Of a stretch of DNA of 64,000 nt, positions 38,550 through 47,235 are shown in pieces (position 1 is the first letter of the stretch; the number at the start of each line of letters is the position of its first letter). The translations under genes were made by a program, and so were the position numbers. This DNA is from Spongiibacteraceae bacterium (GTDB taxonomy: Bacteria > Pseudomonadota > Gammaproteobacteria > Pseudomonadales > Dasaniaceae). The stretch is taken from positions 62,001 through 126,000 of the forward strand of contig JANQLG010000030.1 in the NCBI GenBank assembly GCA_028280715.1, given 5' to 3'. Below the pieces are notes generated by a model. That model was not told where the DNA came from. It saw only the letters and a list, made by a program, of their open reading frames with translations, and searched no databases.

Positions 38550-39313
38550 AACATTATCTCATTGCCGGTTTGACTTTATTGTTCCTTACTAATGCTGTTG
38601 CACTTTCTGGTGTTGTTTACAACCGATCTGGTGAACCTCTTTTCGAACTAATGCTCTCTGAACGTGAATTAACCGTACCTAATTACTGGGCACGATCGGA
38701 AAATAGCGGTTTATCACTTCGGCTAAATTGGCGGGTAAAGGGGCAAGGAGAGAATAAGTGGTATAGAGACTTTCATTTATCTAAGGAGAAATTTTTATCA
38801 TTGGGATTTGATGATATTGAAAAGCCAGCCCAAAGCAATTGGGAACGGTTTGAAACTGAGAAAGTTGTCTACCTTGCCCTGGAGCTCAATGGACCAACGT
38901 ATCAAAGTGCTTTAAATAAAATGCGACAAGCTTATAAAAATCAGACTAGCCTGAATGGTAGTACAAAAGATCGTGATGTGATTACAAAAGCTCAATTAGA
39001 TAATTTCAAATTTAAATCTTCTCGATTATATGTAGTCGATTTGAGCGATGATTTCGATTCATTAGCTGACAAGTATTCTGATAGCTCAATGTACGCAATC
39101 GTTAAAGGGTTAGTAAAACCCTATAGACTTGAATCCGGCTATGGCGTTTCGGTTAATACGCTATTAGTCAGCAACCTATCTGTTCCCTTGGAGTTACGAT
39201 CCCAGTTTGAGATGCTAGAACCATCATACGAGCGCAAGAATAAGTTTAATGCTCTGATCAGTTGGGGGCAGAGATTAGAACCTTGGATAGCTTCGGTGGA
39301 GTTACACGAGTAG
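38546..39313 (+). CDS. DUF4824-type exported or membrane-anchored protein
   Basis: A 255-aa protein with an N-terminal hydrophobic anchor (HYLIAGLTLLFLTNAVALSG) followed by VYNRSGEPLFELMLSERELTVP, the hallmark start of DUF4824 proteins. The rest is soluble, presumably periplasmic. It overlaps the DUF4401 gene by 4 bp, so the two form a membrane pair of unknown role. Confidence 0.65.
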   Translation: MKHYLIAGLTLLFLTNAVALSGVVYNRSGEPLFELMLSERELTVPNYWARSENSGLSLRLNWRVKGQGENKWYRDFHLSKEKFLSLGFDDIEKPAQSNWERFETEKVVYLALELNGPTYQSALNKMRQAYKNQTSLNGSTKDRDVITKAQLDNFKFKSSRLYVVDLSDDFDSLADKYSDSSMYAIVKGLVKPYRLESGYGVSVNTLLVSNLSVPLELRSQFEMLEPSYERKNKFNALISWGQRLEPWIASVELHE

Positions 39314-39333
39314 GGACTTTATATACAACACAT

Positions 39334-39397
39334 AAAATCAAAGGGAGCTGCCCTTTTAACTGAATAACCACACAAACAGGGCCAGGTCTTTGATTTT
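39334..39397. repeat. REP-like inverted repeat
   Basis: AAAATCAAAG (39334-39343) and CTTTGATTTT (39388-39397) are perfect inverted arms; the right one is preceded by GGGCCAGGT, the conserved core of this family. Confidence 0.5.
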
Positions 39398-39403
39398 GGC
39401 TTC

Positions 39404-39526
39404 TTAAGTCCGCTCAACTGCTAATAAATTCACAGCCTTACCTTTTGTATATTTTTCTGCGTTTTCTATGCATCCAAAAGGTGCCTCACAACTTTCTTCC
39501 CACTTAAAGAAGACAGAGCCCTTTAA
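39404..39526 (-). pseudogene. Coding remnant of an unknown protein (C-terminus only)
   Basis: An open frame of 41 codons ends with a stop at 39404; its product contains VFFKWEESCEAPFGC and KGKAVNLLAVERT. It lacks a start codon and is preceded by an in-frame stop. The composition looks like real protein but I do not recognise the family. The rest of 39527-39771 holds no visible gene. Confidence 0.3.
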
Positions 39527-39771
39527 CTATCTCAGCATCCTCGGTAAGGAAAATATTAGCCAAAGCTCATAAGGAACCTCTGGAGGTGAAAGCTGTCAAG
39601 TATTGTGCTCGTCTGTCTTGAACTGAGACTTTTAATACAGATCGTCAAAAAAGATATTCTAAAGTGACAGCATAAATTGTCTTAATCACATTAAACAGCT
39701 TATCGACGAAGTCACGTATCGTCGTAACATGCTAAATAAAAATCAAAGCTACATATTATTAAGGTGGCCCT

Positions 39772-40371
39772 ATGGAATTTAACAATAGACAAACTGCGCA
39801 AATCACATCTTATCTGTTGATAGCCCTTGCGCTTACACAAGTATTGTATACCGCGCTCTATATAGCGCAGGCGAATATCCCTAGACTTTTCTTGTGGGGA
39901 CTAGAAGGTTTGCTTTTCACTATGCTGGCGGCGTTCGCTGGTGCAGCGCTGGTGCAGGCAAAACATTACCAGGTGGGTTGGTCTGCCATTGCATTTAGTG
40001 CAGCTCTCAATGTTGTGCAGGTAAGCGTTGGCTTGACCATGTTCGGCCCATTTCGCGAAGTTGCAGGTCAACTTGAGGAACTCGGGCCTCTGGCAGGTTC
40101 AGTTGTGGCGTTTTCTTTTATGATCTATTACGCAGCAAAACTCCTCTTGGGCTTTGCAGCCTTAATTTTTGGTATGGCCAAGATGAGTAATGGCAGGAAA
40201 GTGTTAGGCGGTGCGACCGCGGCAATTGGTGTTATTGCTCTCGTCTCCAATGCTATTTTAATCATGTTTGGACGCGACTCCTTTTTACCTTCTCCTGTTG
40301 CCGGAGGCTCTGGCGTTGTAGCAACGTTACTTCTCGCTCTTTGCTTGACGAGTACTGTCGACGAAGACTAA
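39772..40371 (+). CDS. Uncharacterised six-helix membrane protein
   Basis: A 199-aa protein with about six hydrophobic segments and small polar ends. I do not recognise a characterised family. It begins with ATG behind aaggtgg and lies between two REP-like regions of the accessory island. GACTAAC near its stop could be a cassette left box, but no matching right box is seen. Confidence 0.65.
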   Translation: MEFNNRQTAQITSYLLIALALTQVLYTALYIAQANIPRLFLWGLEGLLFTMLAAFAGAALVQAKHYQVGWSAIAFSAALNVVQVSVGLTMFGPFREVAGQLEELGPLAGSVVAFSFMIYYAAKLLLGFAALIFGMAKMSNGRKVLGGATAAIGVIALVSNAILIMFGRDSFLPSPVAGGSGVVATLLLALCLTSTVDED

Positions 40372-40465
40372 CCGTAATACAGAAACCGGGGCCGATTTAG
40401 TTAAAGGCTGATAGATCGATAAAATAAATCCGTTCCCGTTTCCTTATCACGATGCGGAGTAATGC

Positions 40466-40642
40466 AACGTCAAAACTGAGACAAAGATGCGATTATTATA
40501 TGTAATGGACCCCATGTGTGGCTGGTGCTATGGCTTCCAGCCAGAATTAGAAATTTTTTTGGAAAAACATTCCTTGGCAGAAGTCGATTGGATAATGGGT
40601 GGCTTAGCACCGGATACCCATCAGCCTATGGATGAAAATTAA
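40466..40642 (+). pseudogene. Truncated duplicate of the DsbA-like gene
   Basis: The segment 40466-40639 is nearly identical to 42362-42535, including 21 bp of leader. It would encode 51 residues (MRLLYVMDPMCGWCYGF onward) and then stops at TAA in a REP-like palindrome that begins at 40644. It keeps the CGWC motif but lacks most of the fold, so it is not functional as a thioredoxin-like enzyme. Confidence 0.85.
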
Positions 40643-40643
40643 A

Positions 40644-40711
40644 AGGGTCAGGTCTTTGAATTGTGGTACCCTCAGGTGCAGTAAAACATCATAAATCAAA
40701 GACCTGACCCT
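40644..40711. repeat. REP-like palindrome with 16-bp perfect arms
   Basis: AGGGTCAGGTCTTTGA (40644-40659) and its exact complement TCAAAGACCTGACCCT (40696-40711) flank a 36-bp spacer. The right side is followed by GATCTTCTTTC, also seen after the palindrome at 41307. This type of GGGTCAG palindrome is associated with REP-associated transposases in marine bacteria, from memory; no transposase is present here. Confidence 0.8.
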
Positions 40712-40763
40712 GATCTTCTTTCATTAATAGCTAGAATAGCTAGGCGTCAAAAGCAGGTATTAC

Positions 40764-41291
40764 GTGCCCAAAGAACATATCGAAAAAGCCAAAGCCCATA
40801 CGCTCGCAGCAAAATCAATACACTGGGGGTTTATCGTTGTATTCGTTTATGCATTGACAAAACAACTGGATGAAGTCGATGAGTTAGAAGATTTCTCACT
40901 TCTGCAGTTCGAAATGGTATTTGCCACGATTTTTCTGGTTCTGCTTATAGCTCGATTCATTTTCATGCAATTAACTCAACCAACAGTTTTGCCATCCAAC
41001 TCACCGAAACTTGAAAGACGTCTTGCGAGAATCGTCCACCTTGCTATGTATTTAACTCTCTTCCTTATTCCAACAACCGGAATGGTGATTGGGAGCCTGT
41101 ATTGGTCAGGTACCAAAAATGGAAGCGCCATGGAGTTCTGGCTGTTACTCCACGAAATTTCTGTCAATTCGTGCTATTTCTTGATCGGCAGTCACATCAT
41201 AGCGGCGGTATACCATCGCCAGAAAGGCGACGGCATCTGGAACGCAATGGTGCCGATCTGGAAAGAACGTGATAAAGATGAAACTTTTTAA
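40764..41291 (+). CDS. Cytochrome b561 family membrane protein
   Basis: A 175-aa inner-membrane protein with four helices. The His in SIHWGF (helix 1), RIVHLAMY, LLHEIS and IGSHIIAAVYH positions supply the usual heme ligands of the cytochrome b561/YodB type, which move electrons from quinol. The start is GTG; an RBS is weak. It lies within the accessory island between two REP-like palindromes. Confidence 0.8.
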   Translation: MPKEHIEKAKAHTLAAKSIHWGFIVVFVYALTKQLDEVDELEDFSLLQFEMVFATIFLVLLIARFIFMQLTQPTVLPSNSPKLERRLARIVHLAMYLTLFLIPTTGMVIGSLYWSGTKNGSAMEFWLLLHEISVNSCYFLIGSHIIAAVYHRQKGDGIWNAMVPIWKERDKDETF

Positions 41292-41306
41292 CCCTTGAGC
41301 GATATA

Positions 41307-41360
41307 GGGCCAGAGTAAAATTTTTGATTGAAAAACCAATCACTCGTTTTTACTCTGACC
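41307..41360. repeat. REP-like palindrome
   Basis: GGGCCAGAGTAAAA (41307-41320) pairs with TTTTACTCTGACC (41348-41360) with one mismatch. It is followed by CCCTGATCTTCTTTT as at 40708-40722. Placed between convergent genes, it might also end transcription. Confidence 0.75.
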
Positions 41361-41412
41361 GCAAATACCCTGATCTTCTTTTCGATAGAACTACCCGAGT
41401 AAGACCAATACT

Positions 41413-41793
41413 CTAACCCGTTGGTTCTTCTTTTGTTAACCTTACAAAATGAATAATAAAAGCCAACGCAAAAAAGAGATGAATGATCAGAGGAGGATTA
41501 AATTGGCCGGGAACAGGTGGTATGAACCAATTGGTATATACTGCAATACAATTATAAAATGCAAAAGTGAAACTAATTGCTTTTTTGGCGAATAAGTCTT
41601 TTATTTTTAATGCTAAAAAAGATATTACACCAATTGAAATGATAGCTGCCCCGAATGTAGTCACAAAGTGGCTAGCACTTGAATTAAGTTCCAACCCGGG
41701 AGTAAACTGATTGGCGAGGCTTATGCCTCCAAATAACATTGCCGCACCAGCAACAATTTCAAAAATCCCATAAGCTATATATAAAGCCTTCAT
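41413..41793 (-). CDS. Small four-helix membrane protein
   Basis: A 126-aa protein with four hydrophobic helices and a short charged tail. I know no function. The start at 41793 has a strong ggagg RBS seven bases upstream. It is the only complete minus-strand gene in the first island. Confidence 0.65.
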   Translation of the reverse strand: MKALYIAYGIFEIVAGAAMLFGGISLANQFTPGLELNSSASHFVTTFGAAIISIGVISFLALKIKDLFAKKAISFTFAFYNCIAVYTNWFIPPVPGQFNPPLIIHLFFALAFIIHFVRLTKEEPTG

Positions 41794-41944
41794 ACTGGCC
41801 TCCAATAATTTTTTATTAGGATGAATTAGCACATAACACCAGGAAAAATACTTTCTTTATATATAAGAATCAAGAATTTTTATTGCACAGCAATATAAGA
41901 GACAGGTTTAGACAGCAAGGATAGATATCATATCCAAATATCGA

Positions 41945-41966
41945 AATCAAAGGGTCAGAATAATTG
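41945..41966. repeat. REP-like half element at the 5' side of the next ORF
   Basis: AATCAAAGGGTCAGAATAATTG is one arm of the REP-like family. A related sequence in the same orientation, GATCAAAGGGCTAGAATAAGG, lies at 42340-42360, so the ORF at 41966-42358 is bracketed by direct half-repeats. Confidence 0.55.
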
Positions 41967-42358
41967 TGGACATCACATCATTTACTAAACAACTTGATAA
42001 TATTGCCAAGGTATTTTTCGCGTCCATAATCACACTTGCAGTAATAACTTATGTCATCGGATACTTCGCTGATATGTGTATGAACGATTTATCGAATTGG
42101 ATTCATTCATACACTGGTCGATGGATGCTTCCATTAATATCAGCTATTCCTATTTTCTTTATTGCTGTAATTATAGGTTGGGCCACAACGCATTTTTTGA
42201 ATAAAAAGAACCCGAATATTTTATTGTTATCATCACCAATCCTAATTATTCCTTATGCCAACATAGATCCTTCTGTATATTTTTGTTCAATTATTGCAGT
42301 CATTGCTTTATATACAGGCAGTCAAATTTATTGTAGAGGGATCAAAGGGCTAGAATAA
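41966..42358 (+). CDS. Hypothetical three-helix membrane protein
   Basis: A 130-aa frame with about three transmembrane segments (SIITLAVITYVIGYF, LISAIPIFFIAVIIGWA, SVYFCSIIAVIALYTGS). GTG start without a clear RBS; its first and last codons fall in the two REP-like half-repeats. No family recognised. It may be a genuine gene or a remnant. Confidence 0.45.
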   Translation: MDITSFTKQLDNIAKVFFASIITLAVITYVIGYFADMCMNDLSNWIHSYTGRWMLPLISAIPIFFIAVIIGWATTHFLNKKNPNILLLSSPILIIPYANIDPSVYFCSIIAVIALYTGSQIYCRGIKGLE

Positions 42359-42382
42359 GGTAACGTCAAAACTGAGACAAAG

Positions 42383-43009
42383 ATGCGATTATTATATGTA
42401 ATGGATCCCATGTGTGGCTGGTGCTATGGCTTCCAACCAGAATTAGAAAATTTTTTGGAAAAACATTCCTTGGCAGAAGTCGATTGGATAATGGGTGGCT
42501 TAGCTCCTGACACCGATCAACCTATGGATGAAAATCTCAAACAAACTATCTCTTCTTATTGGCATCAGATAGAAAAGAAAACTCAGGTGACTTTTAATCA
42601 TGATTTTTGGAAATTGAATACACCTTATCGCTCAACCTACCCTGCTTGCCGCGCTGTCATTGCAGCGGAACGTTTAAAAGCAAAAAGCGCTCAGCAGATG
42701 GTCAAAGCTATTCAATCAGCTTATTACCTGGAAGCCAAAAACCCTTCGTTGAAAGAAACGCTGATCGCCTGCGCTAGCTCCATTGGCTTAGATGAAAATC
42801 AATTTTTGGAAGCTCTTAAGTCAGAAGAAACTGAACAACGGTTTCAACAGCATTTAAGTATCACTCATCAATTGCAGGTAAGGGGCTTTCCTGCGCTTTT
42901 TTATATCGATGATAGCAGCCCTGATAGACAGCAGGCTTACCCCTTGGCTCTGGGCTTTAGTCAAACTGCCAACCTGGAACAACAGTTTAATAATATAAAG
43001 GGAAAATAA
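42383..43009 (+). CDS. DsbA-family thioredoxin-fold protein
   Basis: A 208-aa protein. The thioredoxin-type active site is CGWC (residues 11-14), followed by a helical insertion and the cis-Pro loop RGFPALFY near the C-terminus. It lacks a signal peptide, so a cytoplasmic role like FrnE-type or HCCA isomerase-like proteins is more likely than periplasmic disulfide formation. Its first 174 bp region including leader is duplicated at 40466-40639. Confidence 0.85.
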   Translation: MRLLYVMDPMCGWCYGFQPELENFLEKHSLAEVDWIMGGLAPDTDQPMDENLKQTISSYWHQIEKKTQVTFNHDFWKLNTPYRSTYPACRAVIAAERLKAKSAQQMVKAIQSAYYLEAKNPSLKETLIACASSIGLDENQFLEALKSEETEQRFQQHLSITHQLQVRGFPALFYIDDSSPDRQQAYPLALGFSQTANLEQQFNNIKGK

Positions 43010-43071
43010 TTTATAAACTTCGAAGTAATTAGAGAGTTTTCTTTTTTTAATTATTTCTTTCTGCTCTTTTA

Positions 43072-44001
43072 TCACTTAGTAAAAAAACAGTGTCTCAGCG
43101 TTTCATCAAGACCGGTGAGATCAATACCCAGTTTCTCACTGGTAGTTTTAACATCAATGTCATCATCGTGGTCCAGTACTTTCAGCATGGCGCGAGAAAC
43201 CGGTGGCGAAGCACTGAGCTTTTCAAATATCCAGGCGACTAATAACCCCAAGCCTAAGGGCAGAGAAATTAATGTTGATTGTTTGCCGAGTATATTATCG
43301 GCGCGCTGCTGCAAGGCTCTTCTGGATAAACTTTCAGGCCCTGCCCACTCTACCAACCCATGATTGGCGGCATTGCCGAATAACGTCTTTTGAATATCAA
43401 TCACAATAGCCTTGACCACATCCCCGGCATAAATCGGTTGCTCCAGACTATCCGCCCTGAAGGTAAAGGCGGCTTTACCACTACGATGCTGCAAGGCACC
43501 GCTGGCATAATCTCCCGGCCCCAGCACCATAGGGATACGAAGCAGTAGCGAGGATATGCCACTGTTGAGAAGAATACTTTCTGCCTGGGCGCGTGTGCTG
43601 AAACAGGTATTTTCGCTGTTTTCGTCGGCACCTAAAAGGCTCAGATAACATAAACCTTTTATATGTGTTTCTTTCAACGCATCGGCTAATACTTGAGTGG
43701 TTTGGACATGCACCACATCAAAGGAATTGCCAGCGGATTCTTTAATCACACCCACCAGATGCACCACATAATCACCACGCGATACTTCACGACTCATCTC
43801 GCTGGCATTTAAATAATCGCACTCTGTGATTTCAACATTGTTCAGCTGTTGCTGATCAATAAAGCGTTGTAGTTTTTCTTTAGACGATGCCGACCTCACT
43901 AAAGCGATAACATGATAGTCACCCAATTCAGCAAGCAGCTGTTTGCCTAAATGACCATTGGCTCCCGTTACAACAATAGTCTTAGATGCAGCATCATTCA
44001 T
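43072..44001 (-). CDS. NAD(P)-binding SDR/NmrA-like protein
   Basis: A 309-aa atypical short-chain dehydrogenase. The nucleotide-binding motif TGANGHLG (residues 12-19) opens a Rossmann fold; the C-terminal domain includes YAGDVVKAI and GPESLSRRAL, as in NDUFA9-like and complex-I-assembly type proteins. No YxxxK catalytic pair is obvious, so it may be a sensor or reductase. It overlaps the phosphatidyltransferase gene by 8 bp and ends the operon. Confidence 0.82.
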   Translation of the reverse strand: MNDAASKTIVVTGANGHLGKQLLAELGDYHVIALVRSASSKEKLQRFIDQQQLNNVEITECDYLNASEMSREVSRGDYVVHLVGVIKESAGNSFDVVHVQTTQVLADALKETHIKGLCYLSLLGADENSENTCFSTRAQAESILLNSGISSLLLRIPMVLGPGDYASGALQHRSGKAAFTFRADSLEQPIYAGDVVKAIVIDIQKTLFGNAANHGLVEWAGPESLSRRALQQRADNILGKQSTLISLPLGLGLLVAWIFEKLSASPPVSRAMLKVLDHDDDIDVKTTSEKLGIDLTGLDETLRHCFFTK

Positions 44002-44536
44002 GAGTGCGTCCTATCTGAAGTAATGTCCATAATCGATCGACCATCGATACCACCGTACTGGCAATTAACACATAAGAAAAAACAAGCACAAAGGCTGATA
44101 AATCCATTACTTCTAACAGACTCTGCGATACCACAGCGGCAAATAACAGGACGAAATAGAACACACCATTATTGCGACCAAGAACACTGCTTCTGAGCAT
44201 CTTTCCCTGCAATGCTTTTGAATCTAATACATATTGAATAAAAGAAAGTATCACTAATATGGGCAACAGCAACGGTATTTGTCCAAGCCAGGCAAAGGTA
44301 GCTAATCCACAACTAACAAATACTGCATCACTGCTATGATCTAACAAACCACCATTGGGACTTATACAATCGAATCGACGCGCAATATAACCGTCGGCAA
44401 AATCAGTAATAACTGCCAATACCAATAACACGGTGACCAGTAACCACTGTTCACTGACAATGCCGTAGCAGGCTGGCGCTACCATTAACAAACGGGAAAA
44501 GCTGAGTGAATTTGCAATCAGCTTGGCATTTTTCAT
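43994..44536 (-). CDS. CDP-alcohol phosphatidyltransferase family protein
   Basis: A 180-aa inner-membrane enzyme with about five helices. The family motif is complete: Asp45, Asp48, Gly49, Ala52, Arg53, Gly62, Asp66 and Asp70 (DFADGYIARR...GGLLDHSSD). Such enzymes move a phosphatidyl or related group from a CDP-alcohol to an acceptor alcohol. Genome housekeeping pgsA is longer-known elsewhere; the alcohol here is unknown. It lies between the flippase-like and NAD(P)-binding genes. Confidence 0.87.
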   Translation of the reverse strand: MKNAKLIANSLSFSRLLMVAPACYGIVSEQWLLVTVLLVLAVITDFADGYIARRFDCISPNGGLLDHSSDAVFVSCGLATFAWLGQIPLLLPILVILSFIQYVLDSKALQGKMLRSSVLGRNNGVFYFVLLFAAVVSQSLLEVMDLSAFVLVFSYVLIASTVVSMVDRLWTLLQIGRTHE

Positions 44537-44568
44537 AGGACAGTTACCTAAAAAGACAAATCACTGTC

Positions 44569-45555
44569 TTAAGCTGTTGCTTCCTTACCGGAAAACAATT
44601 CCTTATTAGCCTGAGGCAAGAACACAAGGCCAATCACCGCGTTAAAGGCAACAAAGAAAGTGTGCATCACTAAGGAGAAAGCACCCACTTCAGGGTAGTC
44701 AGGGAATAGGACTGTCCAGAGTAACAATGCCCCAGCATGAAACGGTAATGGCAATGCCGCCGCCAGGAAAATCACGGGAAGAAATGCCAGCATTTGACCG
44801 AATTGCACATCGACATTGAACAAACCCAAGGCGGTGGTGTAAACCACAACAGCCATCAGCAAGTTAGGCGCTTTACACAGCAACACTAACAAGTAATCAA
44901 CAGCGCGCGCTTTTCGAAAAGTAGACAGTATTTTGGTATTACGTAAGCGCTCTCCCACTGAAAACTTGCCGGAAAAAAACAAAACATGTAGCGGAAAATA
45001 CATTGCCGTAATAATAAATACGACTGGCAATATAGTGGATAAAGGCAACAGCGTCGAAGCATCAACCACTAACTGGTAATACAGAATGACACCTATACAG
45101 GAAAAAATTAATAACTGATAAATTTCGACCATACCCAACATGATCATTGAAGATACAGCTTCCCAACCGGGCACACCGTGACGACGCAATAAATACAGGG
45201 ACATTGCGCCTTTGCCCACCTGTTCATTCAGCATTGCAAGAATAAAGGCACTGGCACGAATCGGCAGTACATTGCCGTAGCGAATGTCCGGCGCATTAAA
45301 CCAGCGAATCACCCGCCAACAGGCATGGGCATCGACCAAAAAGAAAAAGATGGAATAGGGAATCATCAAACTCAACCATAACAACCAGTCGACGCCGGCA
45401 AAGAAGTCAAATAAATAGCCTGCAACGGTTTGGCTTTCCCTTAACGCAGCCGCCTCGATACGAGTATAAACCAGATAAAAGCAGCCAAAGGCAGCAGCCC
45501 AGCTAATTAACTGCACCAACCAGGCACTTTTTTTCTTTTGTTGCTCATCACTCAT
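44569..45555 (-). CDS. Flippase-like (LPG synthase TM/UPF0104-type) membrane protein
   Basis: A 328-aa protein with about eight hydrophobic helices. Layout and the segment NEQVGKGAMSLYLLRRHGVPGWEAVSSMIMLG resemble the lysylphosphatidylglycerol-synthase transmembrane (UPF0104/YbhN) family, which is linked to moving lipids across the membrane. The fit is moderate. It sits between a small membrane protein and a CDP-alcohol phosphatidyltransferase, consistent with a lipid pathway. Confidence 0.6.
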   Translation of the reverse strand: MSDEQQKKKSAWLVQLISWAAAFGCFYLVYTRIEAAALRESQTVAGYLFDFFAGVDWLLWLSLMIPYSIFFFLVDAHACWRVIRWFNAPDIRYGNVLPIRASAFILAMLNEQVGKGAMSLYLLRRHGVPGWEAVSSMIMLGMVEIYQLLIFSCIGVILYYQLVVDASTLLPLSTILPVVFIITAMYFPLHVLFFSGKFSVGERLRNTKILSTFRKARAVDYLLVLLCKAPNLLMAVVVYTTALGLFNVDVQFGQMLAFLPVIFLAAALPLPFHAGALLLWTVLFPDYPEVGAFSLVMHTFFVAFNAVIGLVFLPQANKELFSGKEATA

Positions 45556-45581
45556 ATCATTACTTTCTCTTCACAATGTCT

Positions 45582-46016
45582 TTAGGGTTTATCGAGTGTT
45601 ATTTCAACCATAACCGCATCCAACCATTCGGGCAGCCATTCTGGAGCATTGCGAAGGCGGGAGAATATATCTTTTTTATACGCAGGATCATCCAAAATGG
45701 CTTTTGCCGTTCCTGTCAGTGTTTCGCCTTTTATATAAAGAGTGACCTTAGAACCTTCCGAATCAAAGGTGCGCCACCAGCGACCATCAGAGCCCGCAAA
45801 TACTTTGTCGCCTTCCCAAAGGTAATTTACCGGCAGATCACGGCCATCAGGCAAACTGATAATCATCACTCGCTGGGCACGCTCACCAGCAGGGTTGCTT
45901 TTAAGCTCTTCTATTACCTTGGGATTGGTTACCAAGAATGAATAAATACGAAGCACTAAAAAAGCAGCAACCAAAAAAATTACTACTGCCCCAATACTAT
46001 AAGCAACCCTTTTCAT
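45582..46016 (-). CDS. Small membrane-anchored protein, split-barrel-like
   Basis: A 144-aa protein: one N-terminal transmembrane segment (YSIGAVVIFLVAAFLVLRIYSF) and a soluble domain with ISLPDGRDLPVNYLWEGDKVFAGSDG and WWRTFDSEGSKVTLYIKGE, which resembles the F420/FMN split-barrel nitroreductase family in outline. Cofactor binding is unproven. Start at MKRVAYS; a Met 15 bp upstream is possible. It is the first gene of the four-gene operon. Confidence 0.6.
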   Translation of the reverse strand: MKRVAYSIGAVVIFLVAAFLVLRIYSFLVTNPKVIEELKSNPAGERAQRVMIISLPDGRDLPVNYLWEGDKVFAGSDGRWWRTFDSEGSKVTLYIKGETLTGTAKAILDDPAYKKDIFSRLRNAPEWLPEWLDAVMVEITLDKP

Positions 46017-46273
46017 TATGGTGATATCCAACCGATTTATTTTTTAATGAGATTGACCCTACACTTCGACTTTATTTTGTTCAAGCCCCTTTAGAATACA
46101 CTTAAGAGACACATTGGCAACATGCCCATTGTATAAAAATCCGGATTATTATTACGCAAAGAACTGATAAAAATATTTAAGTGATTTAATACATAAATTT
46201 TCCCAGCATCATTCCATAAATCTATCAAAGTACTTGGCTTAAACTACACTTTTAAGAGCGGCGGGATTTTGTA

Positions 46274-47173
46274 ATGTATTTTCATCCACGATCACTATTA
46301 ATAACAACTGTACTCTGTTTTTTGCCATTACAGCTTATGGCAGAGGTTAAAATCGTTCGAATTCCCCCTCCTCCCGGCAACCTGAATCATAATGAAACAT
46401 CTTACGGTTACTACTTCAACGCACTCGACCTTGTATTATCTAAAACTAAAACCCAATTCGGCGATTATAAAATCGAACATAGTGATCGCATGAGTAATAA
46501 AGCTTCGTTGCTCGATCTTTCTCTCGACAGTGGCGAACTTGATGTCATATGGCGCGGTAGTAATGATCAACGTGAGAAAGTTCTCCTGCCAATAAGAATT
46601 CCGTTATTGCGTGGCACACTGGGCTTACGCTTTGCCGTAATAGACAAAAAACGCGAAATGGAATATCGCAAATTGACAACGCTAGCCGAACTAAGAAAGT
46701 GGAAAGTATGCCAAGGTCAATTCTGGGCCGATGCCAGCATTCTTGAGCAAAACGGTATAACTGTGATTCTTCGCGAAAGTCATAAAGCAATGGCCAAAGC
46801 TGTGCTAGCTGAAGAATGTGATCTAATGTTAGTATCCAGCGCCTTTGAATATCGTTTAATTCACCCGGAGTTTACTCAGCTCAAACTGCTAAATAGCCCA
46901 CTCGTTTATTACCCGCTGCCAGTCTATTTTTTTGTTAGACAGAACGATACACAGCTACAGCAACGCATAATATTGGGTTTAGAGCAGGCCATTAGGGATG
47001 GCAGCCTGGACAATCTTTTCATTAATCATCTAACCACCCAAAAGTTGCGCCCTCTCAATCAATGGTCATCAGTCCCGATTATTGAATTAAAGAATCCTCT
47101 TTTAACCGAACTTCCTAATAATTTCGAATCCAGGCGTTTAATCGCCCCCTCTAAACCGGTAGCACCAGATTAA
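46274..47173 (+). CDS. Periplasmic solute-binding-like protein
   Basis: A 299-aa exported protein (signal peptide ending near LQLMA, residue 23). The pattern resembles family 3 extracellular binding proteins: YYFNALDLVLSKT, GELDVIWRGSN, LAELRKWKVCQGQFWADASIL, and a hinge near VYFFVRQNDTQLQQRI. No transporter genes are adjacent, so it may be an orphan sensor or binding protein. The ligand is unknown. Confidence 0.7.
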   Translation: MYFHPRSLLITTVLCFLPLQLMAEVKIVRIPPPPGNLNHNETSYGYYFNALDLVLSKTKTQFGDYKIEHSDRMSNKASLLDLSLDSGELDVIWRGSNDQREKVLLPIRIPLLRGTLGLRFAVIDKKREMEYRKLTTLAELRKWKVCQGQFWADASILEQNGITVILRESHKAMAKAVLAEECDLMLVSSAFEYRLIHPEFTQLKLLNSPLVYYPLPVYFFVRQNDTQLQQRIILGLEQAIRDGSLDNLFINHLTTQKLRPLNQWSSVPIIELKNPLLTELPNNFESRRLIAPSKPVAPD

Positions 47174-47188
47174 CAAGCTCTGAAAAAC

Positions 47189-47220
47189 CTGAATACAAAA
47201 GGCTTTATATTCAGATTTTT
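47189..47220 (+). terminator. Rho-independent terminator
   Basis: CTGAATA and TATTCAG pair, with AAA/TTT inside, and ATTTTT follows. It ends the solute-binding-like gene and faces the convergent esterase. Confidence 0.75.
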
Positions 47221-47235
47221 CTTCACTCATTATTG

